From assembly GCF_017744395.1 (NCBI RefSeq), contig NZ_JAGIBI010000003.1, positions 762,645-826,644 on the forward strand: a stretch of 64,000 nucleotides of DNA, written 5' to 3'. Positions 8,838-19,193 of this stretch are shown here, in pieces (positions within the stretch are counted from its first letter, which is position 1; each line of letters opens with the position of its first letter). The notes under the pieces are model-generated. The model saw only the letters and a program-made list of their open reading frames with translations, did not search any database and was not told the DNA's origin. The translations under genes were made by a program, and so were the position numbers. The DNA comes from Herbaspirillum sp. (lineage in GTDB: Bacteria; Pseudomonadota; Gammaproteobacteria; Burkholderiales; Burkholderiaceae_D).

Positions 8838-8852
8838 GTCACAAGCTCCGCG

Positions 8853-10322
8853 TCAAACCTCGGGCAGCGCTTCTTCGCGCCATTGCAGGCCGTCGCGGCC
8901 GATCAGCGCGCTGGCGGCGGCCGGGCCCCAGGTGCCGGCGTTGTAGGGGATGGGGTCGGATTCCTGCTGTTCCCAGTGTTCGAGGATCGGCTCCACCCAT
9001 TCCCAGGCGGCTTCCAGTTCGTCGCTGCGCATGAACAGGGTGAGATGGCCGCGCAGCACGTCCAGCAGCAGGCGTTCGTAGGCATCCATGCGCGGGGTCT
9101 TGAACTTCTCGCGGAAGTCCAGTTCCAGCTCGACCGGGCGCAGGCGCATGCCGTCGCCGGGCTGCTTGGCCATCAGGTTCATATGCAGGCCCTCGTCGGG
9201 CTGCAGGCGGATCACCAGGCAGTTGGGCAGGGTGGAATTCTGCTGCGCGAAGATCGAGTGCGGCACGCTCTTGAAGCGCACCACGATCTCGGCCAGCGAG
9301 TCGGCCATGCGCTTGCCGGTGCGCAGGTAGAACGGCACGCCGGCCCAGCGCCAGGTGTCGATCTCGGCCTTGACCGCGACATAGGTCTCGGTGCGCGATT
9401 CCGGGTTGGCGTCGGCTTCCTTGCGGTAGCCCGGCACTGGCGTGCCGTTGACGTGGCCGGAGCGGTACTGGCCGCGCACCACGTTCATGGCCAGCGTGGT
9501 CGGGGTGAAGCGCTTGAGCGAGCGCAGTACTTTGAGCTTTTCGTCGCGCACGGCGTCGGCCGAGTTGGTCACCGGCGGTTCCATGGCGACGATGCACAGC
9601 AGTTGCAGCAAGTGGTTCTGCAGCATGTCGCGCAGCGCGCCGGAGGTGTCGTAATAGTCGAAGCGCCCGCCCACGCCGAGCTCTTCGGCGATGGTGATCT
9701 GCACGTCGGAAATCCATTCGCGGCGCCACAGCGGTTCGAACAGCACGTTGCCGAAACGCAGCGCCAGCAGGTTCTGCACCGCTTCCTTGCCGAGGTAGTG
9801 GTCGATACGGAAGATCTGCGATTCCTCGAAGTACTGGCCGACTTGCTTGTTGATGTCGCGCGCGCTGGCGAGGTCGCGGCCCAGCGGCTTTTCCAGCACC
9901 ACGCGCGAGCTGGGCGTCACCAGCCCGGCCTTGGAGAGGTTCTCGCAGATCGAGGCGAACAGGCTGGGCGGCGTGGCCAGGTAGAACACGCGCGGCAGGC
10001 CGGCGGTGTCGCGCAGCGCTTCCTTCAAGTGTTCGAAGCTGGCGCCTTCCTTGGCGTTGACCGAGGCATAACGCAGCCGCGCGGCGAAACGCTCCCAGAC
10101 GGCGGCATCCAGGTTGGCCGCGGGGATGTGCGGCCGCGAGTCTTTCTCCACCAGTTTCAGGAAATCCTCGCGGGTCTTGTCCTCGCGGCCGATGCAGACG
10201 ATGCGCGCATCCGGCGGCAGGTCGCGGGCGCGGTCGCGCGCGTACAGCGCCGGCAGCAGCTTGCGCATCGAGAGGTCGCCGGTGCCGCCGAATAAAACCA
10301 GGTCGAAATCGGAAATAGCCAT
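8853..10322 (-). CDS. zwf: Glucose-6-phosphate 1-dehydrogenase
   Basis: A 489-residue enzyme that oxidises glucose-6-phosphate to 6-phosphogluconolactone with NAD(P)+. The dinucleotide-binding stretch is LFGGTGDLSMRKLLPALY at about residues 10-27. The substrate and catalytic motif RIDHYLGKE lies near residue 177. Full length for the family. It sits between pgi and hexR on the same strand. No lactonase gene (pgl) is adjacent, so that step must be encoded elsewhere. The ribosome binding site is weak. Confidence 0.96.
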   Translation of the reverse strand: MAISDFDLVLFGGTGDLSMRKLLPALYARDRARDLPPDARIVCIGREDKTREDFLKLVEKDSRPHIPAANLDAAVWERFAARLRYASVNAKEGASFEHLKEALRDTAGLPRVFYLATPPSLFASICENLSKAGLVTPSSRVVLEKPLGRDLASARDINKQVGQYFEESQIFRIDHYLGKEAVQNLLALRFGNVLFEPLWRREWISDVQITIAEELGVGGRFDYYDTSGALRDMLQNHLLQLLCIVAMEPPVTNSADAVRDEKLKVLRSLKRFTPTTLAMNVVRGQYRSGHVNGTPVPGYRKEADANPESRTETYVAVKAEIDTWRWAGVPFYLRTGKRMADSLAEIVVRFKSVPHSIFAQQNSTLPNCLVIRLQPDEGLHMNLMAKQPGDGMRLRPVELELDFREKFKTPRMDAYERLLLDVLRGHLTLFMRSDELEAAWEWVEPILEHWEQQESDPIPYNAGTWGPAAASALIGRDGLQWREEALPEV

Positions 10323-10392
10323 GATGTAGGTTGGGTGGTCTGCGTTGTTTATCCAGGCCGGCGCGTCTGCAACGTGCGGCGCCGGCGATCCG

Positions 10393-12048
10393 TCATTGTT
10401 GCTGGGCCTGCCTGGCCAGGGCGATCAGGGCATTGGTCGAGGCATCGTGCAGGGCCGGGTTGGGTTCGGCATGCAGTTCGCCATGGATGGTCTTGGCCAG
10501 TACCTTGCCCAGCTCCACGCCCCACTGGTCGAAGCTGTTGATGCCCCAGATCGCGCCTTGCACGAAGGTCTTGTGCTCATACAGCGCGATCAGCGAGCCC
10601 AGCGTTGCAGGGGTCAGTTCGGGCAGCAAAATGGTGTTGCTCGGGCGGTTGCCGTCGAAGGTTTTGTGCGGCAGCAGCGCGTTCAGTTCCGCCTCGTCCA
10701 GGCCCTGCTTTTGCAGGTCGGCGCGCACCTCGTCGGCATCCTTGCCGCGCATGAAGGCTTCGGACTGGGCGAAGCAGTTGGCCAGCAGCACCTGGTGGTG
10801 GCCGGCGATGTCGTGCGAGGGCTTGAGCACGGCGATGAAGTCGATCGGCGTAATGTCGGTGCCCTGGTGCAGCAACTGGAAGAAGGCGTGCTGGCCGTTG
10901 GTGCCGACGTCGCCCCAGATGAACGGACAGGTGGCCACGCCCACGGCGGTGCCGTCGCGCGTGATGCGCTTGCCGTTGCTTTCCATCTCCAGCTGCTGGA
11001 GATACGCCTGGAAATAGCGCAGGCCGTGGTGGTAGGGCGCGATCGACAGCGATTCGCTGTTGAAGAAGTTGCGGTTCCAGATGCCGATCAGCGCCTGGAT
11101 CACCGGCATGTTGGCTTCCAGCGGGGTTTCCTGGAAATGGCGATCCATCGCGTGGGCGCCGCCGAGGAACTGGGAGAAGTGCTCGAAACCGACCATCAGC
11201 GCGATCGACAGGCCGATCGCCGACCATACCGAGTAGCGGCCGCCGACCCAGTCCCAGAACGGGAACATGTTGGCGGGATCGATGCCGAAGGCGGATACTT
11301 CCTTCGCATTGGTCGAGACCGCCACGAAGTGGCGCGCCAGGTCGGCCTCCTTGCCGTGGCGCAAGAACCATTGGCGCGCCGACTGCGCGTTGAGCATGGT
11401 TTCCTGCGTGGTGAATGTCTTGGAGGCAACGATGAACAGCGTGGTCTCGGGATCGACCCGGGACAGCACCTCATCGAGGTCGTGGCCGTCCACGTTGGAG
11501 ACGAAGTGCGCCTTCAGGCGCGCATGGCTGAACTGGCGCAGGGCGGTGCACACCATCTGCGGGCCGAGGTAGGAGCCGCCGATGCCGATGTTGACGATGT
11601 CGGTGATCTCGCGCCCGGTGTAGCCGCGCCATTGCCCGCTGCGCACGCGTTCGGTGAATTCGCGGATATGGCCGAGCACGGCCTGGACGTCTGCGCCGAC
11701 CTGTTGTCCGTCCACCTGCACGGAGGACGCGCCGGCCGGTGTGCGCAATGCGGTGTGCAAGACCGCGCGATGTTCGGTAAAGTTGATTTTCGCGCCGCTG
11801 AACATGGCGTCGCGCAGGGCTTCCACCTGGCGTTCGCGCGCCAGGTCCAGCAGCAGCGACAGGGTTTCGGACTGGATGCGGTTCTTGGAGTAGTCCAGCA
11901 GCAGGCCGGCGGCGCGCACCGACATGCGTTCGAAACGGTCGGGCTGCTGCGCGAACAGCTCGCGCATGTGCCAGTGGATGGCTTGTCCGGCGTGGTGCTG
12001 CTGCAGGGCTTTGAATGCTGCCGTGTCGGTCAGGGCGGTGGTGTGCAT
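10393..12048 (-). CDS. pgi: Glucose-6-phosphate isomerase
   Basis: A 551-residue phosphoglucose isomerase interconverting glucose-6-phosphate and fructose-6-phosphate. Family motifs are visible: [13 protein letters not shown], the signature [17 protein letters not shown], and [10 protein letters not shown] near the C-terminus with the catalytic-lysine region. Length is normal (about 550). It is the first gene of the leftward pgi-zwf-hexR group and divergent from edd. A HexR-like site lies about 110 bp upstream of its start, which suggests shared control of the group. Confidence 0.96.
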   Translation of the reverse strand: MHTTALTDTAAFKALQQHHAGQAIHWHMRELFAQQPDRFERMSVRAAGLLLDYSKNRIQSETLSLLLDLARERQVEALRDAMFSGAKINFTEHRAVLHTALRTPAGASSVQVDGQQVGADVQAVLGHIREFTERVRSGQWRGYTGREITDIVNIGIGGSYLGPQMVCTALRQFSHARLKAHFVSNVDGHDLDEVLSRVDPETTLFIVASKTFTTQETMLNAQSARQWFLRHGKEADLARHFVAVSTNAKEVSAFGIDPANMFPFWDWVGGRYSVWSAIGLSIALMVGFEHFSQFLGGAHAMDRHFQETPLEANMPVIQALIGIWNRNFFNSESLSIAPYHHGLRYFQAYLQQLEMESNGKRITRDGTAVGVATCPFIWGDVGTNGQHAFFQLLHQGTDITPIDFIAVLKPSHDIAGHHQVLLANCFAQSEAFMRGKDADEVRADLQKQGLDEAELNALLPHKTFDGNRPSNTILLPELTPATLGSLIALYEHKTFVQGAIWGINSFDQWGVELGKVLAKTIHGELHAEPNPALHDASTNALIALARQAQQQ

Positions 12049-12155
12049 GTTTTCAGTGTTGTTGAAGGCCGTGGCATGGCGGACATTTTTCGACTTCGGA
12101 CACGGCTGAATTCTTGGGTACGACGTATGAACTATACATCAAATGTCCTGATAAT

Positions 12156-12170
12156 GGTAATTTCACTACA
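12156..12170. promoter_or_regulatory. HexR-like site, pgi side
   Basis: GGTAATTTCACTACA matches the proteobacterial HexR consensus TGTARTWWWAYTACA at 13 of 15 positions. It lies on the pgi side of the intergenic region, suggesting that HexR controls the pgi-zwf-hexR group and hence its own gene. Confidence 0.55.
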
Positions 12171-12328
12171 GTTTATGACGGATGAGTGACATTTCCCGCT
12201 ACAAAAGGAAATAAGCTGTTCCGCTTGATGGCGCAGGGTTTTGGAGCATAATTGAGCCTCTTCGGTAAAACGGGTGCTGCGGCGCGCCATCGAAAAGCTA
12301 AGTATCTGATTTTATTTGTTGAAAATTG

Positions 12329-12343
12329 TGTAGTAAAATTACA
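12329..12343. promoter_or_regulatory. HexR site, edd side
   Basis: TGTAGTAAAATTACA fits the HexR consensus TGTARTWWWAYTACA at every position. It is 25 bp upstream of the edd start and covers a -10-like TAAAAT, a position suited to repression. Confidence 0.8.
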
Positions 12344-12359
12344 TTGTTATCGCTAACAG
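12344..12359. promoter_or_regulatory. GntR-like box at edd
   Basis: TTGTTATCGCTAACAG has the ATGTTA-N4-TAACAT layout with only the two outermost bases different, and has the same kind of CG centre as the boxes upstream of gntP. It directly abuts the HexR site and precedes the AGGAA ribosome binding site of edd. Control by the GntR encoded at 349-1407 is inferred. Confidence 0.55.
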
Positions 12360-12368
12360 GAACCGACA

Positions 12369-14240
12369 ATGCCTCTCAACGCTACCTTAGCCAGTGTCAC
12401 CCGACGCATCGCCGAACGTAGCCGTCCCTACCGGACCGCCTACCTCGAACGACTGGAAGCAGCCCGCCGCAAGGGCGTGCAGCGCGGCGCGCTGGCATGT
12501 ACCAACCTGGCCCACGGCTTCGCCGCCTTCCCGGCCAACGACAAACTGAAGTTGAAGGAAGACAAGGCGCCGTCGCTGGCCATCGTCTCCGCCTACAACG
12601 ACATGCTCTCGGCGCACCAGCCGTTCGAGCGCTTCCCCCAGATCCTCAAGCAGGCCGCGCGCGAAGCCGGCGCGGTGGCGCAGTTCGCCGGCGGCACGCC
12701 GGCCATGTGCGACGGCGTCACCCAGGGCCAGACCGGCATGGAGATGTCGCTGTTCTCGCGCGACGCCATCGCCATGGCGACCGCCATCGCGCTCTCGCAC
12801 AACATGTTCGACGCCGCGCTGTACCTGGGCGTGTGCGACAAGATCGTGCCGGGCCTGTTGATCGGCGCGCTGCACTTCGGTCACCTGCCGGCGGTGTTCG
12901 TGCCGGCAGGCCCCATGACCAGCGGCATGAGCAACAGCGACAAGGTCAAGATCCGCCAGCTCTACACCGCCGGCAAGATCGGCCGCGCCGAGCTGCTGGA
13001 AGCCGAATCGCAGTCCTACCACGGCGCCGGCACCTGCACCTTCTACGGCACCGCCAACAGCAACCAGATGCTGATGGAAGCGATGGGCCTGCACCTGCCG
13101 GGCGCCGCCTTCATCACGCCCAACACGCCGCTGCGCGACGCCCTGACCGCCGAAGCCGCGCGCCAGGCCGCGCGCATCACCGACCAGGGCGCGCAATATA
13201 CGCCGGTGGGCCGCATGATCGACGAGAAGTCCATCGTCAACGCCATCGTCGCGCTGCACGCCACCGGCGGCTCCACCAACCATACGCTGCACCTGGTGGC
13301 CATCGCCAAGGCGGCCGGCATCGTGATCGACTGGGACGATTTCTCCAAGCTCTCGGCCGTGGTCCCGCTGATCACCAAGATCTACCCCAACGGCACCGCC
13401 GACGTGAACCACTTCCACGCCGCCGGCGGCACCGGTTTCGTGCTGCGCGAGCTGATCGACGCCGGGCTGATGCACGACGACGTCACCACCATCCTCGGCC
13501 AGGGACTGCGCCAGCATTGCAAGGAGCCGATGCTGGACGGCGAGGCGGCCGCAGGCCAGGTCGGCAAGGTCAAGTGGCAGGACGTGCCGGAAAAGAGCGG
13601 CGACGAAAGCGTGCTGGGCACCGTGGCCAAGCCGTTCTCGGCGGATGGCGGCCTGAAGCTGCTGCAGGGTAACCTCGGCCGCGCCGTGATCAAGATTTCC
13701 GCCGTCAAGCATGAGCACCGCGCGGTGCAGGCCCCGGCCGTCGTGTTCCATTCGCAGGAAGCCTTCATGGCCGCCTTCAAGGCCGGCGAGCTGGACCGCG
13801 ACTTCGTCGCCGTCATCACCTTCCAGGGCCCGCGCGCCAACGGCATGCCGGAATTGCACGCGCTGACCCCGGCGCTGGGCATCCTGCAGGACAAGGGCCG
13901 CCATGTGGCGCTGGTCACCGATGGCCGCATGTCGGGCGCATCGGGTAAAGTACCGGCTGCGATCCACGTCACGCCCGAAGTGCTGGGCGGCGGTCCGCTG
14001 GGCCGCGTGCGCACCGGCGACATGATCCGCCTGGACGCCGAGGCCGGCGTGCTGGAAGCGCTGGTGCCGCAGGCCGAATGGGAGCAGCGCGCCAACGACA
14101 GCGCCAACCTGTTCGACAACCAGCACGGCATGGGCCGCGAATTGTTCGCCATGTTCCGCAATTCCGTCGGCACCGCGGAAGAGGGCGGCGCCACTTTCGG
14201 TTTGCCGCCGATTTTTGAGAAAGAGAAAGCAACGGTATGA
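12369..14240 (+). CDS. edd: Phosphogluconate dehydratase
   Basis: First enzyme of the Entner-Doudoroff pathway, dehydrating 6-phosphogluconate to KDPG. The 623-residue chain is full length for Edd and is longer than dihydroxy-acid dehydratases. Iron-sulfur cluster and family motifs include [23 protein letters not shown] and [21 protein letters not shown], and [20 protein letters not shown] near the C-terminus. It is followed by eda with a four-base overlap, so both are made together. Upstream sites point to HexR and perhaps GntR control. Confidence 0.96.
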   Translation: MPLNATLASVTRRIAERSRPYRTAYLERLEAARRKGVQRGALACTNLAHGFAAFPANDKLKLKEDKAPSLAIVSAYNDMLSAHQPFERFPQILKQAAREAGAVAQFAGGTPAMCDGVTQGQTGMEMSLFSRDAIAMATAIALSHNMFDAALYLGVCDKIVPGLLIGALHFGHLPAVFVPAGPMTSGMSNSDKVKIRQLYTAGKIGRAELLEAESQSYHGAGTCTFYGTANSNQMLMEAMGLHLPGAAFITPNTPLRDALTAEAARQAARITDQGAQYTPVGRMIDEKSIVNAIVALHATGGSTNHTLHLVAIAKAAGIVIDWDDFSKLSAVVPLITKIYPNGTADVNHFHAAGGTGFVLRELIDAGLMHDDVTTILGQGLRQHCKEPMLDGEAAAGQVGKVKWQDVPEKSGDESVLGTVAKPFSADGGLKLLQGNLGRAVIKISAVKHEHRAVQAPAVVFHSQEAFMAAFKAGELDRDFVAVITFQGPRANGMPELHALTPALGILQDKGRHVALVTDGRMSGASGKVPAAIHVTPEVLGGGPLGRVRTGDMIRLDAEAGVLEALVPQAEWEQRANDSANLFDNQHGMGRELFAMFRNSVGTAEEGGATFGLPPIFEKEKATV

Positions 14241-14866
14241 AGACCACACTGGAAATCATGCGCGCCTCGCCGGTCATCCCGGTGATCGCGATCGACAAGT
14301 TCGAACACGCCATTCCGCTGGCCAAGGCTTTGGTCGCGGGCGGTATCCGCGTGCTGGAAATCACGCTGCGCACCGAGCACGGCCTGCCGGCCATCCGCGC
14401 CATCGCCGAGTCGGTGCCTGACGCCATCGTCGGCGTCGGCACGCTGACTTCCCCGGAAGAGTTCGTCGCCTCGCGCGATGCCGGCGCGGTGTTCGGCGTT
14501 TCGCCCGGCCTGACCCCGGCGCTGATCGAAGCGGCCAAGAGCAGCGGCCTGCCGCTGCTGCCCGGCGTGATGACGCCGTCCGAAGTGATGGCCGCGCGCG
14601 AAGCGGGCTTCCGCCAGTTGAAGCTGTTCCCGGCGGTGCCGGCCGGCGGCATCGGCATGCTCAACGGTATCGCCGGTCCCCTGGGCGACGTGTCCTTCTG
14701 CCCCACCGGCGGCATTTCGCAAGAAACCGCGCCGCAGTTCCTGGCGTGCAAGAACGTGGTCTGCGTGGGCGGTTCCTGGCTGACCCCGAAGGCGGCCATC
14801 GATGCCGGCGACTGGGACAAGATCACCGAACTGGCCCGCGCGGCCAGCGCGTTGAAGAAGACTTAA
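14237..14866 (+). CDS. eda: KDPG/KHG aldolase
   Basis: A 209-residue class I aldolase that splits 2-keto-3-deoxy-6-phosphogluconate into pyruvate and glyceraldehyde-3-phosphate. The catalytic glutamate lies in [10 protein letters not shown] and the Schiff-base lysine in QLKLFPA; the phosphate-binding loop is FCPTGGIS. Its ATG overlaps the edd TGA (ATGA), a translational coupling that keeps the two steps balanced. A strong terminator follows. Confidence 0.96.
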   Translation: MKTTLEIMRASPVIPVIAIDKFEHAIPLAKALVAGGIRVLEITLRTEHGLPAIRAIAESVPDAIVGVGTLTSPEEFVASRDAGAVFGVSPGLTPALIEAAKSSGLPLLPGVMTPSEVMAAREAGFRQLKLFPAVPAGGIGMLNGIAGPLGDVSFCPTGGISQETAPQFLACKNVVCVGGSWLTPKAAIDAGDWDKITELARAASALKKT

Positions 14867-14882
14867 GCAGCTTCGTTCCAGC

Positions 14883-14929
14883 CAAAAGAAAACGGGCGGT
14901 ACCGATTCGGTACCGCCCGTTTTCTTTTG
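14883..14929. terminator. Bidirectional terminator between eda and lgt
   Basis: A near-perfect stem of more than 20 bp (ends CAAAAGAAAACGGGCGG and CCGCCCGTTTTCTTTTG) with a tiny loop at the centre. It lies between convergent eda and lgt, and T-rich ends on both strands suit termination from both sides. Confidence 0.88.
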
Positions 14930-14940
14930 TGCTGAAAAAC

Positions 14941-15762
14941 TTACCCGGCCTGTGCGGGCGCTTGCGCTTGCTGGTTATTGCGGTAGGCCACGATCAGCAG
15001 CAGGATGCCCAATACGATCATCGGCACCGACAGCATCTGCCCGGCCGAGATGGTGATGCCGGCGAAATGCACCTCGTAGTCCGGCACGCGGAAGTATTCG
15101 GTGAAGAAGCGGGCGCAGCCGTACAGCAGCGAGAACATGCCGGCCACCGCCATGCGCGGGCGCGGCTGGCGCGCGAAGAACCACAGGATGACGAACAGCA
15201 GGATGCCGTCCACCAGCATCTGGTAGATCGGCGACGGGTGGCGCGGGATGTTGTCGACGTTGGGCCAGATCATCGCCCACGGCAGCGACGGGTCGGCGGC
15301 GCGGCCCGGCAGTTCGGCGTTGATGAAGTTGCCCAGGCGGCCGGCGGCATAGCCCAGCGGCACCATCGGCGCGATGAAGTCCATGATGTCCATCAGGTGG
15401 CGGCCGCGCTTGCGGCCCCACAGCCACATCGCCAGCAGCACGCCGAGGAAGCCGCCGTGGAAGGACATGCCGCCTTTCCAGACCGCGATCATGTCGGCCG
15501 GATGGGCGAAGTAATACGCCGGGTTGTAGAACAGGATCTCGCCCAGGCGGCCGCCGATGACCACCCCCAGCACGCCGTAGAACAGCATGTCGTCCAGGTC
15601 CTCCTTTTTCCAGCCGGCCGCGGCGATATGCGGCTGCTTGATGCGGAGGCGGCCGAGGGCGATGAACTGGGCGAAGGCCAGCAGGTACATCAGGCCATAC
15701 CAGTGGACGGCGAGCGGGCCGATCTGGAGGGCGATCGGGTTGGGCATGGGGTGGATCAGCAT
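14941..15762 (-). CDS. lgt: Prolipoprotein diacylglyceryl transferase
   Basis: A 273-residue inner-membrane enzyme that attaches diacylglycerol from phosphatidylglycerol to the lipobox cysteine of prolipoproteins. Motifs: [23 protein letters not shown] start, [12 protein letters not shown], the essential histidine in MSFHGGFLG, and the Lgt signature [14 protein letters not shown]. Several membrane spans are present, with a C-terminal hydrophobic segment. It converges on eda and is preceded by a small gap from a LysR gene on the same strand. Confidence 0.96.
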   Translation of the reverse strand: MLIHPMPNPIALQIGPLAVHWYGLMYLLAFAQFIALGRLRIKQPHIAAAGWKKEDLDDMLFYGVLGVVIGGRLGEILFYNPAYYFAHPADMIAVWKGGMSFHGGFLGVLLAMWLWGRKRGRHLMDIMDFIAPMVPLGYAAGRLGNFINAELPGRAADPSLPWAMIWPNVDNIPRHPSPIYQMLVDGILLFVILWFFARQPRPRMAVAGMFSLLYGCARFFTEYFRVPDYEVHFAGITISAGQMLSVPMIVLGILLLIVAYRNNQQAQAPAQAG

Positions 15763-15826
15763 GAATTCGGTCTTTCAGTGATAGGCGAGGCGGGGGAGGC
15801 TTGGAGCATGCGCTCCCGTAACAAGT

Positions 15827-16729
15827 TCAGGCGGATGGCTCCAGCAATTCGAGGAAGGCGCGCAATACGGTCGACTGGCTGTCGCGCCGCCAGGCCAGGC
15901 CGGTCTGGATCTCTGGCGTCGGATCCGACAGCCGGCGGTAGTCGACCCCCGGCCGTTTCAGGTTCGACACGGATTGTGGCACAAGCGCCATTCCCATGCC
16001 AGCCGATACCAGGCCGACGATGGTCTGCATCTGGATCGCCTCCTGGCCGATGTGCGGCGTCAGGCCGGCATCGCGGAAGCAGGACAGGATGGTGTCGTGG
16101 AAAGCCGGCGAGATGCGCCGCGGGAAGATGATCAGCGGCAGCTCGCGCAGGCTTTTCAATGCGACGGCATCGCGCCCGCGCACGGTACCGGCGGGCAGTG
16201 CGGCGATCAGCGGTTCCGACAATACCGGGCGATAGTCGAGCACGGCGGCCGCCTTGTCAGGCAGCGGCGGCAGCAGCAGGCCGGCGTCGATCTTGCCTTG
16301 CATCAGGTCTTCCAGCTGGATGTCGGTAGTGGCTTCGCGCAGGTCGATCTGCACCTGCGGGTAGCGCGCGCGAAAACGCTGCAGCAGCGGCGGCAGGATG
16401 CTGTAGTCGGCGGTCGAGATGAACGACAGCGACAGCAGGCCCGAGGCGCCGCTGGCGGCGCGCCGCGCCAGGTCGGGCAGGGCGGCGGCCTGCTGCAGGA
16501 TGCGCTGGGCCTCCGGCAGCAGCGCTTCCCCGGCCGGGGTCAGCGCCACGCTGCGCTTGGTGCGCAGGAACAGCGGCGTGCCCAGCATCTCCTCCAGCGC
16601 GGCGATGGCCTGGGACAGCGGCGGCTGCGTCATGTGCAGCCGGATGGCGGCGCGGCCGAAGTGCTTTTCTTCGGCGACGGCGGCGAAGTAGCGCAGTTGG
16701 CGCAATTCCAGGCGGGGGTCGGAGGACAT
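15827..16729 (-). CDS. LysR-type transcriptional regulator next to ilvD
   Basis: A 300-residue LysR-type regulator. The helix-turn-helix is LRQLRYFAAVAEEKHFGRAAIRLHMTQPPLSQAIAALE, followed by a substrate-binding domain; it belongs to the CatR/BenM-like part of the family by its start. The frame stays open far upstream into ilvD on the other strand, but the natural N-terminus is MSSDPRLELRQL at 16729. It is divergent from ilvD with about 180 bp between them, so regulation of ilvD is the simplest guess. The effector is unknown. Confidence 0.85.
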   Translation of the reverse strand: MSSDPRLELRQLRYFAAVAEEKHFGRAAIRLHMTQPPLSQAIAALEEMLGTPLFLRTKRSVALTPAGEALLPEAQRILQQAAALPDLARRAASGASGLLSLSFISTADYSILPPLLQRFRARYPQVQIDLREATTDIQLEDLMQGKIDAGLLLPPLPDKAAAVLDYRPVLSEPLIAALPAGTVRGRDAVALKSLRELPLIIFPRRISPAFHDTILSCFRDAGLTPHIGQEAIQMQTIVGLVSAGMGMALVPQSVSNLKRPGVDYRRLSDPTPEIQTGLAWRRDSQSTVLRAFLELLEPSA

Positions 16730-16912
16730 GGCGGGGCGGTTTCCTGATATATCCGGCGTATTAGTTGTCGATGAATAATATATTTGACAGGCGCTTGCAT
16801 ACAAGCGCAATCTAGGTCTCCCCAGCCAGAACTCCTTCCCGCCAGGCATGGCTCCATTCCCATTCCCGGGCGGGCGACGCAGAGAGTTCGCCTTGTTCAC
16901 CCAGGAGACCCC

Positions 16913-18583
16913 ATGCCATACAACCGCCGTTCCAGGAACATTACCCAGGGCGTTTCGCGCAGCCCCAACCGCTCGATGTATTACGCGCTGGGCTACGAGA
17001 AGGACGACTTCGACAAGCCGATGATCGGCGTGGCCAACGGCCACTCCACCATCACGCCGTGCAACTCCGGCCTGCAGAAGCTGGCCGATGTCGCCATCTC
17101 GGCCATCAAGCAGGCCGGCGCCAATCCGCAGGTGTTCGGCACGCCGACCATCTCGGACGGCATGTCGATGGGCACCGAAGGCATGAAGTATTCGCTGATC
17201 TCGCGCGAAGTCATCGCCGACTGCATCGAGACCGCCGTCAACGGGCAGTGGATGGATGGCGTGGTGGTCATCGGCGGCTGCGACAAGAACATGCCGGGCG
17301 GCATGATCGCGCTGGCGCGCACCAACGTGCCAGGCATCTACGTCTACGGCGGCACCATCAAGCCGGGCAACTGGAAAGGCCGCGACCTGACCATCGTGTC
17401 GGCCTTCGAGGCGGTGGGCGAGTTTTCAGCCGGCCGCATGTCGCAGGAGGATTTCGACGGCATCGAGCGCAACGCCTGTCCCTCTTCCGGTTCCTGCGGC
17501 GGCATGTACACCGCCAACACCATGTCGTCCTCGTTCGAGGCGCTGGGCATGGCGCTGTTGTATTCCTCGACGATGGCCAACCCCGACGACGAAAAGACCG
17601 GCTCCGCCGCCGAATCGGCGCGCGTGCTGGTGGAAGCGGTCAAGAAAGACATCAAGCCGCGCGACATCATCACCCGCAAATCGATCGAGAACGCCGTCGC
17701 GCTGATCATGGCCACCGGCGGCTCGACCAACGCGGTGCTGCACTACCTGGCCATCGCCCATGCCGCCGAGATCGAATGGAGCATCGACGACTTCGAGCGC
17801 ATGCGCAAGAAAGTGCCGGTGATCTGCGACCTGAAGCCCTCGGGCAAGTACGTCGCCACCGACCTGCACCGGGCCGGCGGCATCCCGGCCGTGCTGAAGG
17901 TGCTGCACCAGGCCGGCCTGCTGCACGGCGACTGCCTCACCATCACCGGCAAGACGCTGGCCGAGGAACTGGAAGGCGTGCCCGCGCTGCGCGCCGACCA
18001 GGACGTGATCCACCCGATCGACCGGCCGCTGTATGCGCAGGGCCACCTGGCGATCCTCAAGGGCAACCTGGCCACCGAAGGCTGCGTGGCCAAGATCACC
18101 GGCCTGAAGAATCCGGTGATCACCGGCCCGGCGCGCGTGTTCGACGACGAATACAGCGCCATGGACGCGATCCTGGGCGACAAGATCAAGCCGGGCGACG
18201 TGCTGGTGATGCGCTACCTCGGCCCCAAGGGCGGCCCCGGCATGCCCGAGATGCTGGCGCCGACTTCGGCGCTGATCGGCAAGGGGCTGGGCGAGTCGGT
18301 CGGGCTGATTACCGACGGCCGCTTTTCCGGCGCGACCTGGGGCATGGTGGTCGGCCACGTGGCGCCGGAGGCGTTCGTCGGCGGCACCATCGCGCTGGTC
18401 CGCGAAGGCGACTCGGTCACCATCGACGCCCACCGGCAACTGATCCAGCTCAACGTGCCCGAGGCCGAGATCGCGCAGCGCCGCGCGGCCTGGCAGCAGC
18501 CGGCCCCGCGCTATACGCGCGGCGTGCTGGCCAAGTTCGCGGCGCTGGCGTCCACCGCCAGCAAGGGCGCGGTCACCGGCTGA
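16913..18583 (+). CDS. ilvD: Dihydroxy-acid dehydratase
   Basis: A 556-residue dehydratase of branched-chain amino acid synthesis, converting 2,3-dihydroxy-isovalerate and -methylvalerate to the keto acids. Iron-sulfur cysteines lie in [15 protein letters not shown], [10 protein letters not shown] and [17 protein letters not shown] stretches; the C-terminal signature is [20 protein letters not shown]. The start at 16913 has a CAGGAGA site; an upstream in-frame extension is ignored. Length fits the short bacterial IlvD type. Its position beside LysR and not with other ilv genes leaves room for a related sugar-acid dehydratase role. Confidence 0.88.
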   Translation: MPYNRRSRNITQGVSRSPNRSMYYALGYEKDDFDKPMIGVANGHSTITPCNSGLQKLADVAISAIKQAGANPQVFGTPTISDGMSMGTEGMKYSLISREVIADCIETAVNGQWMDGVVVIGGCDKNMPGGMIALARTNVPGIYVYGGTIKPGNWKGRDLTIVSAFEAVGEFSAGRMSQEDFDGIERNACPSSGSCGGMYTANTMSSSFEALGMALLYSSTMANPDDEKTGSAAESARVLVEAVKKDIKPRDIITRKSIENAVALIMATGGSTNAVLHYLAIAHAAEIEWSIDDFERMRKKVPVICDLKPSGKYVATDLHRAGGIPAVLKVLHQAGLLHGDCLTITGKTLAEELEGVPALRADQDVIHPIDRPLYAQGHLAILKGNLATEGCVAKITGLKNPVITGPARVFDDEYSAMDAILGDKIKPGDVLVMRYLGPKGGPGMPEMLAPTSALIGKGLGESVGLITDGRFSGATWGMVVGHVAPEAFVGGTIALVREGDSVTIDAHRQLIQLNVPEAEIAQRRAAWQQPAPRYTRGVLAKFAALASTASKGAVTG

Positions 18584-18662
18584 GCGCCGTGAAGCCGTTC
18601 CCGCCGCGATCTGTCGACATGGGATTTGATCTATGACAGATATACGTGGCGGCAGATGATGA

Positions 18663-18706
18663 GGAAGTCCCGAAGGCGGGTAGAATAGGCCCGCCTGCGG
18701 ACTTCC
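18663..18706. other. Long hairpin between ilvD and cytochrome c gene
   Basis: GGAAGTCC 18663-18670 pairs with GGACTTCC 18699-18706, and inside it GGCGGG pairs with CCCGCC, separated by a small internal loop. The apical loop contains TAGAAT, a possible -10. It may end ilvD transcripts or structure the leader of the cytochrome gene. There is no T-run. Confidence 0.45.
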
Positions 18707-18810
18707 CCGCATCCCTTGCGAGCCGGGGACGGCTTGTGCCAGTTGGCGCTGCCCGCGCCTTCGCAAGCAAGGAAGCGCATGAGGCGCGCCAAGAATTCTG
18801 AGGAGATCCT

Positions 18811-19125
18811 ATGAAATACCTGCTGTTGATCGCTACCCTGGTTGCCGGATCGGCCATTTCCGCCGAAGCGCTGGCCAATCCGCAACTGGCCAAGTCCAAG
18901 AACTGCATGGCTTGCCATTCGGTCGACACCAAGGTGGTCGGCCCCGCCTTCAAGGATGTGGCCAAGAAATATGCCGGCCAGAAGGATGCCGAAGCCAAGC
19001 TGACCCAGAAGGTCCTCAACGGCGGCGGCGGCGTGTGGGGCGCGGTGCCGATGCCGGCCAACAAGGCCCAGGTCAGCGAAGCCGAGGCGCGCGAGCTGGT
19101 GAAGTGGGTGCTGTCGCTGAAATAA
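18811..19125 (+). CDS. Small class I cytochrome c (c551/c552 type)
   Basis: A 104-residue periplasmic electron carrier. A signal peptide runs to about ALA at residue 22. The haem-binding CMACH follows, and the likely axial methionine is in GAVPMPAN. Mature size is about 80 residues, typical of cytochrome c551/c8. A GAGGAG ribosome binding site precedes the ATG. It stands alone, so its partner (terminal oxidase, denitrification enzyme or other dehydrogenase) cannot be told from context. Confidence 0.92.
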   Translation: MKYLLLIATLVAGSAISAEALANPQLAKSKNCMACHSVDTKVVGPAFKDVAKKYAGQKDAEAKLTQKVLNGGGGVWGAVPMPANKAQVSEAEARELVKWVLSLK

Positions 19126-19193
19126 GCGGCAGGCATGACAGATTTTGCAGCATGACATCGCGAGGCCCGCGGGCCTCGCTGGTCGATGAGGTT

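Larger units (their letters stand above)
12049..12368. promoter_or_regulatory. Divergent pgi/edd control region
   Basis: A 320-bp AT-richer gap holding the promoters of the leftward pgi group and rightward edd-eda. It carries a HexR-like site on the pgi side and a HexR site plus GntR-like box next to edd, listed separately. A -10-like TAAAAT at 12334-12339 lies inside the edd HexR site. No coding frame here is convincing. Confidence 0.7.

Noticed and set aside
7959..10295. A long open frame (778 codons) on the plus strand opposite hexR and zwf
   Set aside because: It mirrors two clear genes; the translation is Arg/Gln/His-rich with no family motif, as expected for antisense frames in high-GC DNA.
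16730..17044. N-terminal extension of the LysR gene into ilvD
   Set aside because: The extra 105 residues are not LysR-like and overlap the ilvD coding region on the other strand; the normal N-terminus starts at 16729.
19161..19178. 18-bp GC palindrome after the cytochrome c gene as an operator
   Set aside because: It sits directly after the gene next to a good terminator, so it is more likely part of the transcript end than a regulator site.
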